A DNA stretch of 64,000 nucleotides from Bactrocera neohumeralis (taxonomy: Eukaryota > Arthropoda > Insecta > Diptera > Tephritidae), in contig NW_026089623.1 of NCBI RefSeq assembly GCF_024586455.1, positions 16,992,236 through 17,056,235 of the forward strand, in the 5' to 3' direction. Below the pieces are notes generated by a model. It did not search any database. It saw nothing but the letters and a program-made list of their open reading frames with translations, and was not told the DNA's origin. Shown in pieces: positions 1 to 10,639 of this stretch. Positions within the stretch are counted from its first letter, which is position 1, and every line of letters begins with the position of its first letter. Made by a program: the position numbers and the translations under genes.

Positions 1-40
1 CAGCCGGTATGCAGTATTAACTATAGTCGACGATGGGTTT

Positions 41-192
41 TTGAATGCTTTACGAAGTGCACAAGAGCAAGACTGCGAAGTTAAAGCAACTATAGATATT
101 GTAAACGAGAAGATTACCCAAGATAATTATTTCATGAAAGGCAAAATTCTCTTTAAGCTGGTTAAGGATGATGAATTAATAGTAGTACCAAC
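41..192 (+). pseudogene. pol segment upstream of integrase (interrupted)
   Basis: About 50 residues in frame, ending in VVPTS. This is the usual linker between RNase H and the integrase zinc finger in gypsy-type pol, where a short beta-strand motif precedes the histidine-rich zinc-binding domain. The reading frame is then cut by the insertion that starts at about 193 and is picked up again at 1275. The frame continues into the insertion but those residues are not pol. The assignment is by position relative to the integrase and by the style of the sequence. Confidence 0.55.
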
Positions 193-1271
193 AAGTAAGG
201 AAGGGCTAAGTTCGGGTGTCACCGAACATTTTATACTCTCGCATGATAAAGTGATAATCGAGATTTCATTATACGTCATTTACATATTTTTCAAATACCG
301 TATTTTTGTAAAGTTTTATTCCGCTATCATCATTGTTACCTAATGTTTATACTCGTATTATACAGAGAAGGCATCAGATGGAATTCAAAATAGCTTTATA
401 TTGGAAGAAGGCGTGGTTGTGAACCGATTTCACCCATATTTCGTACATGTCATCAGGGTGTTAAGAACATATTATATACCGAATTTCATTGAAATCGGTG
501 TAGTAGTTCCTGAGATATGGTTTTTGGTCCATAAGTGGGCGAGGCCACGCCCATTTTCAATTTTTAGAAAAAGCCTGGGTGCAGCTTCCTTCTGCCACTT
601 CTTCCGTAAAATTTAGTGTTTCTGACGTTTTTTGTTAGTCGGTTAACGCACTTTTAGTGATTTTGAACATAACCTTAGTATGGGAGGTGGGCGTGGTTAT
701 TATCCGATATCTTCCATTTTTGAACTGTATATGGAAATGCCTGAAGAAAACGACTTTGTAGACTTTGGTTGACATAGCTATAGTAGTTTCCGAGATATGT
801 ACAAAAAACTTAGTAGGGGGCGGGGCCACGCCCACTTTTCCAAAAAAAATTACGTCCGAATATGCCCCTCCTTAATGCGATCCTTTGTGCCAAATTTCAC
901 TTTAATATCTTTATTTATGGCTTAGTTATGACACTTTATAGCTTTTCGGTTTCCGCCATTTTGTGGGCGTGGCAGTGGGCCGATTTTGCCCATCTTCGAA
1001 CTTAACCTTCTTATGGAGCCAAGGAATACGTGTACCAAGTTTCATCATGATATCTCAATTTTTACTCAAGTTACAGCTTGCACGGACGGACGGACGGACA
1101 GACGGACGGACGGACAGACAGACATCCGGATTTCGACTCTACTCGTCACCCTGATCACTTTGGTATATATAACCCTATATCTGACTCTTTTAGTTTTAGG
1201 ACTTACAAACAACCGTTATGTGAACAAAACTATAATACTCTCCTTAGCAACATTGTTGCGAGAGTATAAAA
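193..1271 (+). mobile_element. mini-me/DINE-1-like (GTCY)n interspersed repeat
   Basis: This about 1.08-kb block sits inside the gypsy-type pol. Its left part carries TTTATACTCTCGCA (about 230-243) and its right end the complement TGCGAGAGTATAAA (about 1257-1270), so the ends are imperfectly inverted. The left end continues outward as the complement of a motif (GAGAGTATAAAATGTTCGG...) that recurs at about 34770. Near the 3' side lies a (GGAC/AGAC)n tract, which is (GTCY)n on the minus strand and a hallmark of dipteran mini-me-type elements. There is no coding capacity beyond chance. Removing the block brings the pol fragments back next to each other, supporting an insertion. The family name is by analogy. 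Confidence 0.6.
1081..1123. repeat. (GGAC/AGAC)n proto-microsatellite
   Basis: A tetranucleotide run of GGAC and AGAC units, equal to (GTCY)n on the other strand, inside the inserted repeat. Such tracts are characteristic of dipteran mini-me/DINE-1-like elements. Confidence 0.85.
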
Positions 1272-1274
1272 AGC

Positions 1275-2358
1275 ATGTATAAAGAGGTTATTCGACGTGC
1301 GCACGAAAAAGGTCATTTTGCCGTGCGAAAAACCAAAGAACTTATTAATGCAGAATACTTTATTCCAAAAGTCGACGAAAAAATAAAAACGTATATTGAG
1401 AGTTGCATACCCTGCATCATATCAAATCGAAAACCAGGAAAGCAGGAGGGTGAACTGCATCCTCTGCAAAAAGGCGACATTCCACTCCAGACATATCATA
1501 TAGATTTCTTGGGTCCTCTCGAATCAACGAGTAAGCAATATAAGTATATATTCGCTGTTATTGACGCATTCACAAAATTTTGCTGGTTGTATCCTACGAA
1601 GACGACTACGAGTTCAAAGTACGACGTTTGGTAACCCACAACAAATAATTTCCGACCGTGGTTCAGCGTTCACATCAGCTGAATTCCAAAATTATTGTAA
1701 AGACGAAAACATAAATCATGTAAAAGTAACAACCGGACTTCCACGCGCAAATGGCCAGGTTGAGCGACTCAATACGGTTATTATTCTAGTGCTAACAAAG
1801 TTAAGTCTCGAAGATTGTACTAAGTGGTACAAAAACGTCGATAAGGTCCAACAAATGATTAACTCTACATATTCAAGAAGCATAAATACAACACCGATAG
1901 AACTACTGACAGGAGTAAAGATGCGTACTAAAGAAGATCTGCATATTAAATCTCTAATCGGCGAAGAAATACAAAAGCAGTTCGAATGTGAGAGAGCTGA
2001 AAATCGGCGTTGTGCCAAAGAACAGTTGCTAAAGGTACAAGAAGAAAATCGAAAAACGTATAACTTGCGACGAAAATAAGCAAAAAAGTACCACATAGGC
2101 GATGCGGTTGCGATAAAGCGAACGCAGTTGGGCGGAGGCCTAAAGCTGAAGCCAAAATATCTGGGTCCTTATCAAATCATTAAGGTCAAAGCCAACGATA
2201 CCTATGACGTTAGGAAAACAGATCTCTGTGAGGGGCCAAAGCAAACAACAACATGTGCGGAGTTTATGAAACCTTGGTCAAACTTTGAAGAAAGCAGCGC
2301 ATTCGAGGGCGAAAGCGAAGCAGGAAGGCCGAGTTGTGGGGACAGGGAAACCCTATAA
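1275..2358 (+). pseudogene. retrotransposon integrase (frameshifted)
   Basis: Residues at 1290-1440 show an H-x4-H...C-x2-C zinc-binding pattern (RRAHEKGHF, then SCIPCI). Residues at 1497-1620 begin the catalytic core (YHIDFLGPL with the first Asp, then FAVIDAFTKF). A frame change occurs near 1620; the core resumes at 1630 with IISDRGSAFTS (second Asp) and NGQVERLN (Glu) at about 1750-1770, so all three DDE positions are visible across the two frames. A stop at 2077 precedes a C-terminal piece at 2128-2358 with the LGPY motif common after the integrase core. It is non-functional as it stands. Confidence 0.85.
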
Positions 2359-2732
2359 TAGCGTAATGCGAACCAGAAATCTGGCAACTACGAATAGCAT
2401 CAGAAAAGTGCCCACAACAAAAATAAAAAGAGTCGAGTCGCGTTTGAGAAGCCGAAGACGAGAACGAAATTTTGGTGTCTGCAGTATTTTTATAAATTCA
2501 TTGTAAAACTGTCATTTCTTTTCAAATCGTTTATTTCATTATATTGTAACAATTAATGTTAACAAATTTCTAATTAAACTAAATAAACCTTAAGTACATT
2601 TTCTTAACTCATTTGTGCGGCTTGTGGGTGGAATCCTACAATATATATACATATACATATATACATACATAACGAAACTTCATACTATTAGCAAGATCAT
2701 GTTTTAATATACATATTCCCACTCCACTAGAA

Positions 2733-2999
2733 ATGGACGTAGAAGATATCCGCAATAACCACCAATCAGTGGGGTCCGCAATTACTGCGAATGCAGCATC
2801 CGCTACACCCATCGCCGCACCAAGGAAGCAAAAAGGCACAAGCCCGCCCAGTCAATCATCCGTTCCACTAGTCAGGGATACAAGCGTCGAGCACTTCGAG
2901 GAATACGTACCGCCACGATGCAGCCTTATCCATCGACCCCACGGGCTTTAGCGCTGTAGTGAGCACCCTACAGAAACTACAGGGGCTTCTAGGCAATTA
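2733..2999 (+). pseudogene. gag-like N-terminus fused to a polyprotein tail
   Basis: An ATG at 2733 opens 72 codons rich in Ala, Ser, Pro and Thr, a composition seen at gag N-termini. The frame changes near 2910 and then reads to TAA at 2997-2999, just before a G-rich tract (about 3009-3018) that resembles a polypurine tract. The layout suggests an internal deletion that joined the start of one retrotransposon's coding region to its end, directly before the 3' LTR. I do not recognise the protein itself, and the link to the flanking LTR is inference. Confidence 0.35.
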
Positions 3000-3019
3000 A
3001 TTCGCCTAGGGGGGCCGGG

Positions 3020-3540
3020 ATGTTTATGCGACATCATGACATCTCGCCCCACAACACCACATTCATCACACAACACAACATAACATTCATCACACACAAC
3101 ATACAGCATCACACCATGTAACAATCACGACCATACCACATCATACATCTAACCAATCACACTGCAAACCATAATCGTTTTCACTACGCAACCGATCAAA
3201 AAGGATTAGTTAGATCGGGGTGACCCCAATTCGCTTTTTACGTCCGTATCGAAAAGACACGTCTCGCCAACTCGTCCACCGTTGATCCGCCAATTTAGTT
3301 TAAAGTTATGGTCCAAATTGGGAGTCCCCATCCGGTCGCGTGTGTGGGTGTGCAGAAGCATCCAGAGCATCAACAGTGAACAGTGTAATAAAAAATAAAG
3401 AATGTTATAAATATCTTGAAGTTTGTAAAAATACAGAAGTCTCCCCGCAAAGGGAAATACATATACAAATTGCTACATTTTTACCCATTAAAATTGGGAA
3501 ATATTTAATTTACCTAAACCCACAAAAGGATACATAATCA
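3020..3540 (+). repeat. candidate 3' LTR
   Basis: Starts TGTTTATGCG right after a GGGGGGCCGGGA purine-rich tract, as a 3' LTR would. It contains AATAAA-type signals (about 3385-3400) in its second half and ends near TACATAATCA. No second copy is in the window, so the boundaries and the identity as an LTR are tentative. Confidence 0.35.
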
Positions 3541-3630
3541 AAGGTGAAACTAAGTGTATCGAACACACATTAAGCATTTCATACCGAGTTGCTTCAAATG
3601 TTTAACTTCACACATTTAAGTATGTATTAA

Positions 3631-3857
3631 ATTGTATAGTTAAAAACAACCCCACGTAGTGTGCAATACATACAAACTTATACACATTCACATATATGTA
3701 TTTAGTTATTGAAGATAGTTTTCTAAAATAGGGTATAAGCATTGAAAATATCAAAATAAAATTAGAATGTATGAATTCAACCTCGATATAAGGTTTTTCA
3801 TTTCCCCCCAACAGCGGTAAGGTCAATGTTTGATGATACATACAAATCAAACATTTT
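3631..3857 (+). repeat. 5' LTR remnant of the BEL/Pao element
   Basis: About 225 bp shared, with small indels, with 6406-6655: both carry AAATTGTATAGTT, GCAATACATACAAAC, AAGATAGTTTTC, CTCGATATAAG and GGTCAATGTTTGATGATACA in the same order. Confidence 0.7.
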
Positions 3858-4169
3858 TGGTCCTTCGAACCGGATTTAGTGCTAACCCAATCCTGTATTT
3901 ACAAAACAGGCAATGTACAAAAAAGCCCTGTTCAAAATACAGGCAAATTAAAACAAAATAATAGTAAGACAACAATAACGGGTGTATATTCTCGAATATT
4001 AATAACATTAAAATAATAATTGTAAGACGGGTGTATACTCCCGCATATTAAACCGATCACATAAGACTGAACGCAGTCTAACTGCTATCCAAGAAATATT
4101 TAGCGGCAGTGAGTCGAGGCACAGAAAGGTCAATTAGGCGACCAAATCAATATACCTCCAACGATTTCT

Positions 4170-4852
4170 TTGGAGAATACCCAACAGTTACACAAATACG
4201 AAAAGTGTTGTGGAAAAATCAGGGGCATAAACAGGAACAAAATTCTTGATGCCCAGGCAGATTTATCCGAAACGGTGTGGCACACGAGGAAAATTGAAAA
4301 TCTCAGAAGAAAAATTGATGATCTAACTTTGGAATTAATGATCAAAAAGGATCATTTAAAGTATTTAGACTTTTTATTCGTAGATATTCAAAATCTAAAA
4401 TGCAAATTAGATTTCAATGAAGAAATTGAAATCTTATTCGAAGAAATTAATGATGAATATTTCGAAGAGCTTCAAAATTTGAAAAAAGGTTACATAAAGA
4501 AGAGCCTTAAATTTCTTATCGCCCTAACTTTGAATTAAAAATAATATTAAAAATTCCATTATTTTATGGCGATCTTAAAGAATGGGCCAATTTTTGCAAC
4601 GTGTTCCAAGTTATGGTGCATGTCAACGAGCAGATGCCAAACACAGGAAAAATGCTGCGTCTTCGTCAATGCTTAAAAGGCGAAGCTGCACGAGTAATAC
4701 AGCATCTACAAATTTTAGCAAAAAATTGTGGAGCTGCATGGAGTCTACTTAAGAAAAAGTATGGCAATCAGCGAATAATGTTTACAACGCAGGAGTACAG
4801 AATAATGATACCCGAATTATCTAAAACTGCGACGAAACCAAAAACTTATTAA
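4170..4852 (+). pseudogene. BEL/Pao gag, coiled coil plus DUF1759
   Basis: The first 122 codons (4170-4538) are rich in Glu, Lys and Leu with heptad-like spacing, consistent with the helical N-terminal part of BEL/Pao gag. After a stop at 4536, an in-frame stretch from about 4552 reads IPLFYGDLKEWANF and continues into 4601-4850. There it matches the DUF1759 capsid-like pattern: LRQCLKGEAARVIQ, then W-x-LLKKKYGN. The protein stops at 4850, before any protease. The 3' part of the element is too degraded to assign domains. Confidence 0.7.
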
Positions 4853-4965
4853 TGCAGTACAAAAGATAGAAGAAGAAAACCTAATAGCACAACCAGTGAA
4901 AAACGTAGAATCGTGGCTCGTGTCAACTGGCACGACCTATCTTATGGGTGCGCAATGTAACTGAA

Positions 4966-5437
4966 CAGTGAAAAACGCTACTCCCTTCTCTCTTTGACGT
5001 GGGATTACGTGAGAATTCACGGTATTTGGATTTTTGCCGTAGAAACGTAGCATCTGATTGCTCTCTCACAACCCATGGTTGCCAATATCGATATACTGTA
5101 GTAATTATCAACGTTTATAATTCAATCTGTTCAATATGTTTCAATATGTTTGAAATTTTCATAAAATAACTCAAAATCAGAGTCGAATGCTATTATTTAT
5201 AAATATTTAAACTATTTTTAATATTTTGTTTTCAGTTTTGATATTTTATATTAAAAAAATTGTAATTGAAAACATAGATGTGTACAAAACTATATATGCG
5301 TATTGAGCAACGGCAACATTGTTCAAATGAAAACAAACAAAGATGGCTGATTTCTGCGTTTTTACCACGTTTTCCACTATCCACACATTTTGCCGATGAG
5401 GAAGGAAAAGGAAGGAAGGCAGTAGCGTTTTTCACTG
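4966..5437. mobile_element. TIR element, MITE-like (472 bp)
   Basis: The ends are inverted repeats: CAGTGAAAAACGCTACT at 4966-4982, with its complement at about 5421-5437, extending with one mismatch through CCCTTC/GAAGGC. The interior has no recognisable coding sequence. CAGTG-type ends occur in hAT elements, but the 8-bp flanks do not match each other, so the superfamily is unproven. It sits inside the BEL/Pao remnant. Confidence 0.65.
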
Positions 5438-5575
5438 GTTCTGCTATAACTGTTCGATTACTCTATCTTCTGCAAATATAAAAAAAACCAATTGAGTTAG
5501 TTCAAACATCAGACATAGCAAAAGAAGAAAATTTTGTAAGCTATGGAAAGCAGACAAAAAGTATAGCTCGAGAAG

Positions 5576-5941
5576 TTGTTAAAATGCTATACCAGCAAGG
5601 AAGATTTAATTAGCTCTACCAAAGTCATCAATACACAAATTGCTAAAATATATCTGACCGTGTCCATTGCATTGAAGTTAAAAACACATGGTGAAAATAA
5701 TGATAATTCAACACTGGACTCTGATCTACCTAATGAAGAGCCTAATAAAGACGTGGAAATTAAAGCCGCTGACGATGTAGGCAGGACAGCAGAAGGTGCA
5801 GAACTGAACCCAAAAGCGACGATGAAGAAAAGGATGGGATGTCCGCCGCCAAAACAACTTCAACAATCACCGAAGGACGGAATCAGTGCAGCAGAGTATA
5901 TAAAGATACAAAAAAAGAAAGGTAAAATCAAAGGTACGTAA
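5576..5941 (+). pseudogene. unassigned open frame in BEL/Pao remnant
   Basis: A 121-codon open frame whose start codon follows poor sequence. The middle is acidic (DLPNEEPNKDVEIKAADD) and the end basic (MKKRMGCPPPKQLQQ, IQKKKGKIKG). It lies between the TIR element and the start of the 3' LTR region, where BEL/Pao elements encode the end of pol. I see no integrase motif. It may be a leftover of the polyprotein tail or chance. Confidence 0.3.
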
Positions 5942-6405
5942 AAGAGCAAAAGTCGACAGGACACGAAATTAAAGAGATAGTTACTGCAAAGTATCACTGA
6001 TACAACACAGGAAGGCGCATAGTCATCGTGAACGTCACTTAGTTGTCGACCATGACAGGATTGCAGGCTGTCGTCCGGGAGAATGCTCAATATTGAACAT
6101 GTCGTTATATTAAATAAGATAAGATAAGAAATATCATATACATGCATACATATCATATACAGTGCACTAATTTTTTTAAATAATAATTTGTTTCCCTCGG
6201 CAATATGTTCAAATATCATTGAACATGCTCACTTATCAGCAAAGCCGAAATACTATTAAAAATAAATATCTATTTTTAAATATTTGTATGTACATAAACA
6301 TACTCATGCATTTACATGCAATGCGCATTAAATAATAATAAAAATGCATGGGTAAAGGCAAGTCATAAAGTTACACATCAGATAACATTAAAGACACACA
6401 TGTAA

Positions 6406-6655
6406 TAAATTGTATAGTTGAATATAACCCCATGTAGTATGCAATACATACAAACATATACACATACACATATATTTAGTTATTTAAGATAGTTTTCCAA
6501 AATAGTATTTAAGCAATGAAAATATCAAAAAAAAATTAGAATGAATAAATTCTCCCTCGATATAAGACTTTTCATTTCCCCCCACCAGTGGTAAGCAATG
6601 ACAAATTCTTTTTTGAGGTCAATGTTTGATGATACATACAAATCAAATAGTTAAC
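6406..6655 (+). repeat. 3' LTR segment of the BEL/Pao remnant
   Basis: Counterpart of 3631-3857 in the same orientation. Sequence from about 6098 (TGTCGTTATATT) to 6405 may be the rest of the 3' LTR, missing on the left side. A 25-bp insertion (GTAAGCAATGACAAATTC...) separates the two copies near 6590. Confidence 0.65.
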
Positions 6656-6892
6656 CTTCCTCATCTTACTGAAGTTGATATAAAGCCATAACGGCAGTGC
6701 ATTTGGAAAAATTCCGTAATCTTATATTTAGGTATAAAATCAAATTTCCTGTATATACACATTTAGCAATCCATATCGAGGTTCTTTAAATCATTAACTT
6801 CACATATTTAAGTTAGTTAACCTTCATCATTTTACTGAAGTTGACATTAAGCCATAACGGCAGTGCGTTTCGAAAAAATTCTACAATCTTAT
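6648..6892 (+). repeat. 77-bp direct duplication
   Basis: 6648-6724 and 6815-6892 are near-identical: both start AGTTAACCTTC, contain TTACTGAAGTTGA, AAGCCATAACGGCAGTGC and end with TACAATCTTAT or CGTAATCTTAT. The spacing is 167 bp. No gene is present. Confidence 0.85.
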
Positions 6893-7521
6893 CAATCGGT
6901 GACGTATAAGATGTTAATGGGTAATATATTGGCACAAATAATCAGATCGTTGCGACGAGTCCGTTGGCGGAATGGGTGAAAAAGCGTTTTATGTTTGTTT
7001 TAATTTAATTTTATAAGTAATATTTTATAATGACATTTATTACTTAATAAAAAAATAAAATGCTTTGGTAACCCCAGTTATTGGCATGGCCAGGGTTATT
7101 TTTTTACAGCGCGGCCAAAGGCCGCCAACGCTGAAAGGAGTACTTCACATACTCAACTATAGCTTAAAAAATGTTGAAAATAATTTACTTTATAGTTAGT
7201 TAAAGGAAAAAAATAACGCAAAAGCACAAACAACGAAAGCACTGTCGTTGAAAATCCTTCATATTTGGTTTTTAAGATGTGGCAACTAATGTTTTCCTCA
7301 TAATTGTAAACACTCAAAACTTTTTAATATATTTATTTAAAAATAAACAAAATAAAAGTGAGATGTGAGTTGATTTCAATGTTTAAAGTGGATATTTCAA
7401 TATACAAAGTTAAGAATATGTAAAATTTTAGTTTATCATTATGAAATACCATGCGTTATTTATACAATTTTTTGAATTTTTAAACGCGAATATATTAAAA
7501 ACAAGAAAAAACGTTAACTTC
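6893..7521. other. gene-free AT-rich stretch with one GGCCGAAGGCC-type unit
   Basis: No coding sequence. At about 7078-7163 there is a GC-richer unit (TGGCATGGCCAGGGTTATT, then GCGGCC-AAA-GGCCGCC) that recurs at about 9338-9545 and 11888-11978. The rest is AT-rich and unassigned. Confidence 0.6.
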
Positions 7522-7810
7522 AACCGATCTGATCAATTTCTTCGGAGATTACATTGTTGCTTTAGAAAATAATATATACCAAATTTCGTGAATATATCTT
7601 GTCAAATGTGGAAGTTGTCCATACAAGAACTTGATACCGATCGTTCAGTTTGTATGGCAGCTATATGCTATAGTTAACCGATCTGATCAATTTCTTCGGA
7701 GATTACATTGTTGCTTTAGGAAATAATACATACCAAATTTCGTGAATATATCTTGTCAAATGTGAAAGTTTTCCATACAAGCATTTGATTCCGATCGTTC
7801 AGTTTTTATG
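7522..7810. repeat. 154-bp tandem repeat running into the assembly gap
   Basis: AACCGATCTGATCAATTTC occurs at 7522 and again at 7676, a period of 154 bp, followed in both units by TTCGGAGATTACATTGTTGC and CGATCGTTCAGTTT. The second unit is cut by the N run, so the array is probably longer in the genome. The unit (with GTATGGCAGCTATATGC) resembles interspersed fly repeats. Confidence 0.9.
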
Positions 7811-7910
7811 NNNNNNNNNNNNNNNNNNNNNNNNNNNNNNNNNNNNNNNNNNNNNNNNNNNNNNNNNNNNNNNNNNNNNNNNNNNNNNNNNNNNNNNNNN
7901 NNNNNNNNNN
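7811..7910. other. assembly gap (100 N)
   Basis: Exactly 100 N, the conventional placeholder for a gap of unknown length. It begins inside the 154-bp tandem array, which explains why the assembly broke here. Confidence 0.98.
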
Positions 7911-9337
7911 TGATTATTATAAATAGCAGTGACATTGACATTTCAAGTTTAGTTCAGAAGAACCAATAAAGTAGAGTGCAGTTAATTATAACAACTTTGT
8001 GTTTTTATTTAATCTTGGCTCTACACACTTAACTCCCGTATGTTTGTTGTATTTATATTCTTTAATTTTAGGGCTTACGCGCCCGGTTTATGTGTTATTT
8101 GTTTTTGTAAAATTTAGTATGCTTTGGTTTCGTAAGTACCGCAACTTTATTTGTTTTTTGTTTTTTTTTTTTCGTTCCACTGCACTTTTTGTTGGCTTGG
8201 TTGCTGTTTTTTTGTTTGTCACTACACTTCACCTCACTGCGCTGGATTTGGTTTTGTTTTATTGTTTCGCGCTTGTATGTCTGTATGTTTTTTGTTGTAC
8301 CTTTTGACTGTTTTGCATATTTTGATTTTTTTATGTAATTTGTTTTATTTTTTCCCTGCGCACTTTTATGTTCTTGTTTGTTTGTGTATATATTCACCAC
8401 TAGAGAGCACTTTTATAGTCACCACACAATTATTATTATTTTTTGTATGTTCTTATGTATATAAATACATATGTGTTTAGTTGAAAAATTAGTTAATGTT
8501 TTTTTTATTTTTTAATCCATAGTGCCTGTCACTATGGCTCGAAGGGCCATGAATAAACGAGGGTACGAAAAATACTCTTATATTTTTCAATACAATTTAA
8601 TTTAATTAAAAAGATTAATTTTTACAGTTCGTATGTAACAATGAAATTGATTGGTAGGTATGTAAAGGCATTCGCTACATGCCAAAATACGATCGAATAA
8701 ATGAATCTGATGAAAATTAGACGTTGTGCATAATCCCGGTCGAATTAAGTGTTAAACGCCGCATGCAGGATTGATCCGATTTAATGTGTATAAGCGAAAG
8801 TCAATTGCAGCGCGAAATTGGTGACGAAAACGTATGTTGATGTGATGAAGTGTTTAGAACGAATTGAGAGCCCTTTCCCTTTTTGTCCATCCCTTTTGAT
8901 GAGTTGGTTGAATGATGTAGAAGTGTGGTGAGTGAGTATGGTGTCATTGGACGTGGTGAGTTGAGCTGTTCCATTAGGATGCGCCAGTTTTATCGAGCAG
9001 AGGAGGTGGATGCTTAACTCATTTAAACACCATTTTATTTCCGAAATCCTGGGACGGTATACTAAAGCCGACCCTGTACTTTTTATACCATTACATTTTA
9101 CTACATTGTTTCTACATATTTATTATTTTATATTATTTGAATATTTGATTAAAATAAGCATTTTATTTTTAACACGAATTTCATTATATGCACAATTACA
9201 AAAGTGTTCCGTGTTGACAGTGTTGCCATATATACACATTTAGCAAACCAATAAAAATGAATAAAAAATAGGATTATACCCCAAATGCATAAACCATTAT
9301 CTCTTTACTTTATAAATCATGAGTTTTGATCGGCAAG
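7911..9337. other. gene-free stretch, T-rich on + strand
   Basis: About 1.4 kb with no recognised domain. The part at about 8130-8400 is strongly T-rich, giving long Phe/Leu-rich open frames on + and Lys/Asn-rich ones on -, which are composition artefacts. GAACCAATAAAGTAGAGTGCAG at about 7958 looks like an LTR polyadenylation region, but no matching copy is in the window. Confidence 0.5.
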
Positions 9338-9545
9338 GTTACTTTTGTGAAGAGCGGCCGAAGGCCGCCAATGCGAATAGGAGTTTTACGCAAAAAAAAC
9401 TTGATACTCCCAGATGTTGGACTAACCAGGGTAATTTTTTTGAAGCGCAGCCGGGGGCAACCCAAGAATGAGCTTTAGCGAAAAAAAAACTTACAAACCC
9501 AGGTGTAGAACCGACCAGGGTTATTTGTTTTTTAAGCGCGGCTGA
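9338..9545 (+). repeat. tandem GGCCGAAGGCC-type units
   Basis: Three or so diverged units of about 75-80 bp. Each combines ACCAGGGTTATTT-like sequence, an AGCGCGGC/AGCGGCCG core (GCGGCCGAAGGCCGC can fold as a hairpin), AATGCGAATAGGAGTTTTACGC and an A-rich end. Other units lie at about 7078-7163 and 11888-11978. Confidence 0.75.
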
Positions 9546-9730
9546 AGTGTCAATTAAAATTTTGCTATATGGAAAGTAGGCGTGGTTATTGTCCGATTTC
9601 GCGCATTTTCACAACGTGACAGGAATATGAAAAGAATGCTGCGCACCAAATTTTGTCGAAAACGCTCAGTCGGGTCCCGAGATTGGGATTTCATTTAGTT
9701 TTTTGCTTGTTTGCAACCATTGGGTAAATT

Positions 9731-10290
9731 TTAGAATAGCATTCCCCGATTTTGGGTAAAATAGGTATGTACGGATAGAGGAGGTCCTCCAGATCAAGAA
9801 ATTATATATAGTATATATTTGCCGCTGACTTATGGTTTTTGAGATATTTGCATTTAAAGTTAAAAAATTCAACTATTTAAAACGCGTGTTTCTGCGATTT
9901 AAAATGAATTTTACACCTAAATACTTATATCCACTAACACTTCACTAATTCGTTTCTAACCATTTATTTTATATTATATAGTGCAAAAATAACTTATATT
10001 CAATATTTAACTTTTGTTCATTTATTTTTGTTCACACAATGACAAAAGGGATGCTTTCTAACTAATAATCAGCACAATTTTATACAAAATTAAAATTAAA
10101 AATATTGGTGTAAAGTGCATTATAAAACGGATAAACACGCATTTTAAATAGTTGAACTTTTGAACATTAAAAGCAATTATCTCAAAAACCATAAGTCAGC
10201 GGCAAATATATAGTATTTTCGTGACTGGAGGACCTCCCTTATCCGTACATACCCATTTTAACCCCGAAATCGGGGGATGCTATTCTAAAT
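9731..10290. mobile_element. foldback element with about 190-bp arms
   Basis: The left arm starts GAATAGCATTCCCCGATTTT and contains TATGTACGGATA, GAGGTCCTCCA, TTTGCCGCTGACTTATGG and ATTCAACTATTTAAAACGC. The right arm carries the same blocks as reverse complement in mirrored order, ending CGGGGGATGCTATTCTAAAT. A loop of about 170 bp separates them. A third arm copy lies at about 23640-23860. No coding sequence is visible. It fits a foldback or long-TIR element; I cannot name the superfamily. Confidence 0.8.
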
Positions 10291-10639
10291 CCTAGCCAAA
10301 TTGTTTTTATGAGTAAAAACGAAAACGTTAATACTACTTTCCTCCTATTTGTTATTAAGCCCAAATAAACATAAATATTTTACCACATATTAATTTTTTA
10401 ATTTTATTAATTTTGTATTCAACTTCTAAAAAATTATTAATCATCCTTCTGCCTGAGGACAACTATTAATTGTAAACGTCAACTTCTACATTTGTAGCCA
10501 ATAATAATGTAGCCCAATTATTGAGCCAGTTATGATCCAAATAATTAATTTTTACTTTAAGGAATATACTTTCACTTCATTTTTTCGCAATGCTATCATT
10601 CCCAATATATAGAAATTGTATTATATCTGAGTTTGGATC

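Larger units (their letters stand above)
1..2640 (+). mobile_element. Ty3/gypsy-type LTR retrotransposon, 3' pol fragment
   Basis: A 5'-truncated retrotransposon runs in from the left edge. It carries the pol stretch before integrase (about 41-190), the integrase zinc-binding and catalytic core (1275-2079) and the integrase C-terminal part (2128-2358). After that comes AT-rich sequence with an AATAAA-type signal (about 2580), ending near CCTACA at 2640, which could be the end of a short LTR. The body is split at about 193-1271 by an unrelated repeat. A frameshift with apparent loss of sequence near 1620 breaks the integrase. No reverse transcriptase is inside the window. The Ty3/gypsy assignment rests on integrase style; the LTR boundary is a guess. 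Confidence 0.75.
3600..6655 (+). mobile_element. deleted BEL/Pao LTR retrotransposon
   Basis: Two diverged direct repeats (about 3631-3857 and 6406-6655) flank a gag remnant, as LTRs would. The left repeat is followed at about 3856 by TTGGTCCTTCGAACCGG, the leader wording typical of BEL/Pao elements. The interior holds a coiled-coil plus DUF1759-type gag (4170-4852) and a degenerate tail (5576-5941), and has lost protease, reverse transcriptase and integrase. A TIR element sits at 4966-5437. The 5' LTR looks truncated on its left side, because the extra about 280 bp upstream of the 3' repeat has no counterpart there. Confidence 0.65.

Noticed and set aside
2636..2700. TATA-rich run as a promoter
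   Set aside because: Low-complexity TA/CATA repeats like this are common here; no linked host gene.
7756..7941. Minus-strand open frame across the gap
   Set aside because: It reads through 100 N and the tandem repeat; it has no meaning.
7999..8480. Overlapping long open frames rich in Phe and Leu on + and in Lys and Asn on -
   Set aside because: They follow from the strong T bias of this stretch. No domain, no start context and both strands open at once.
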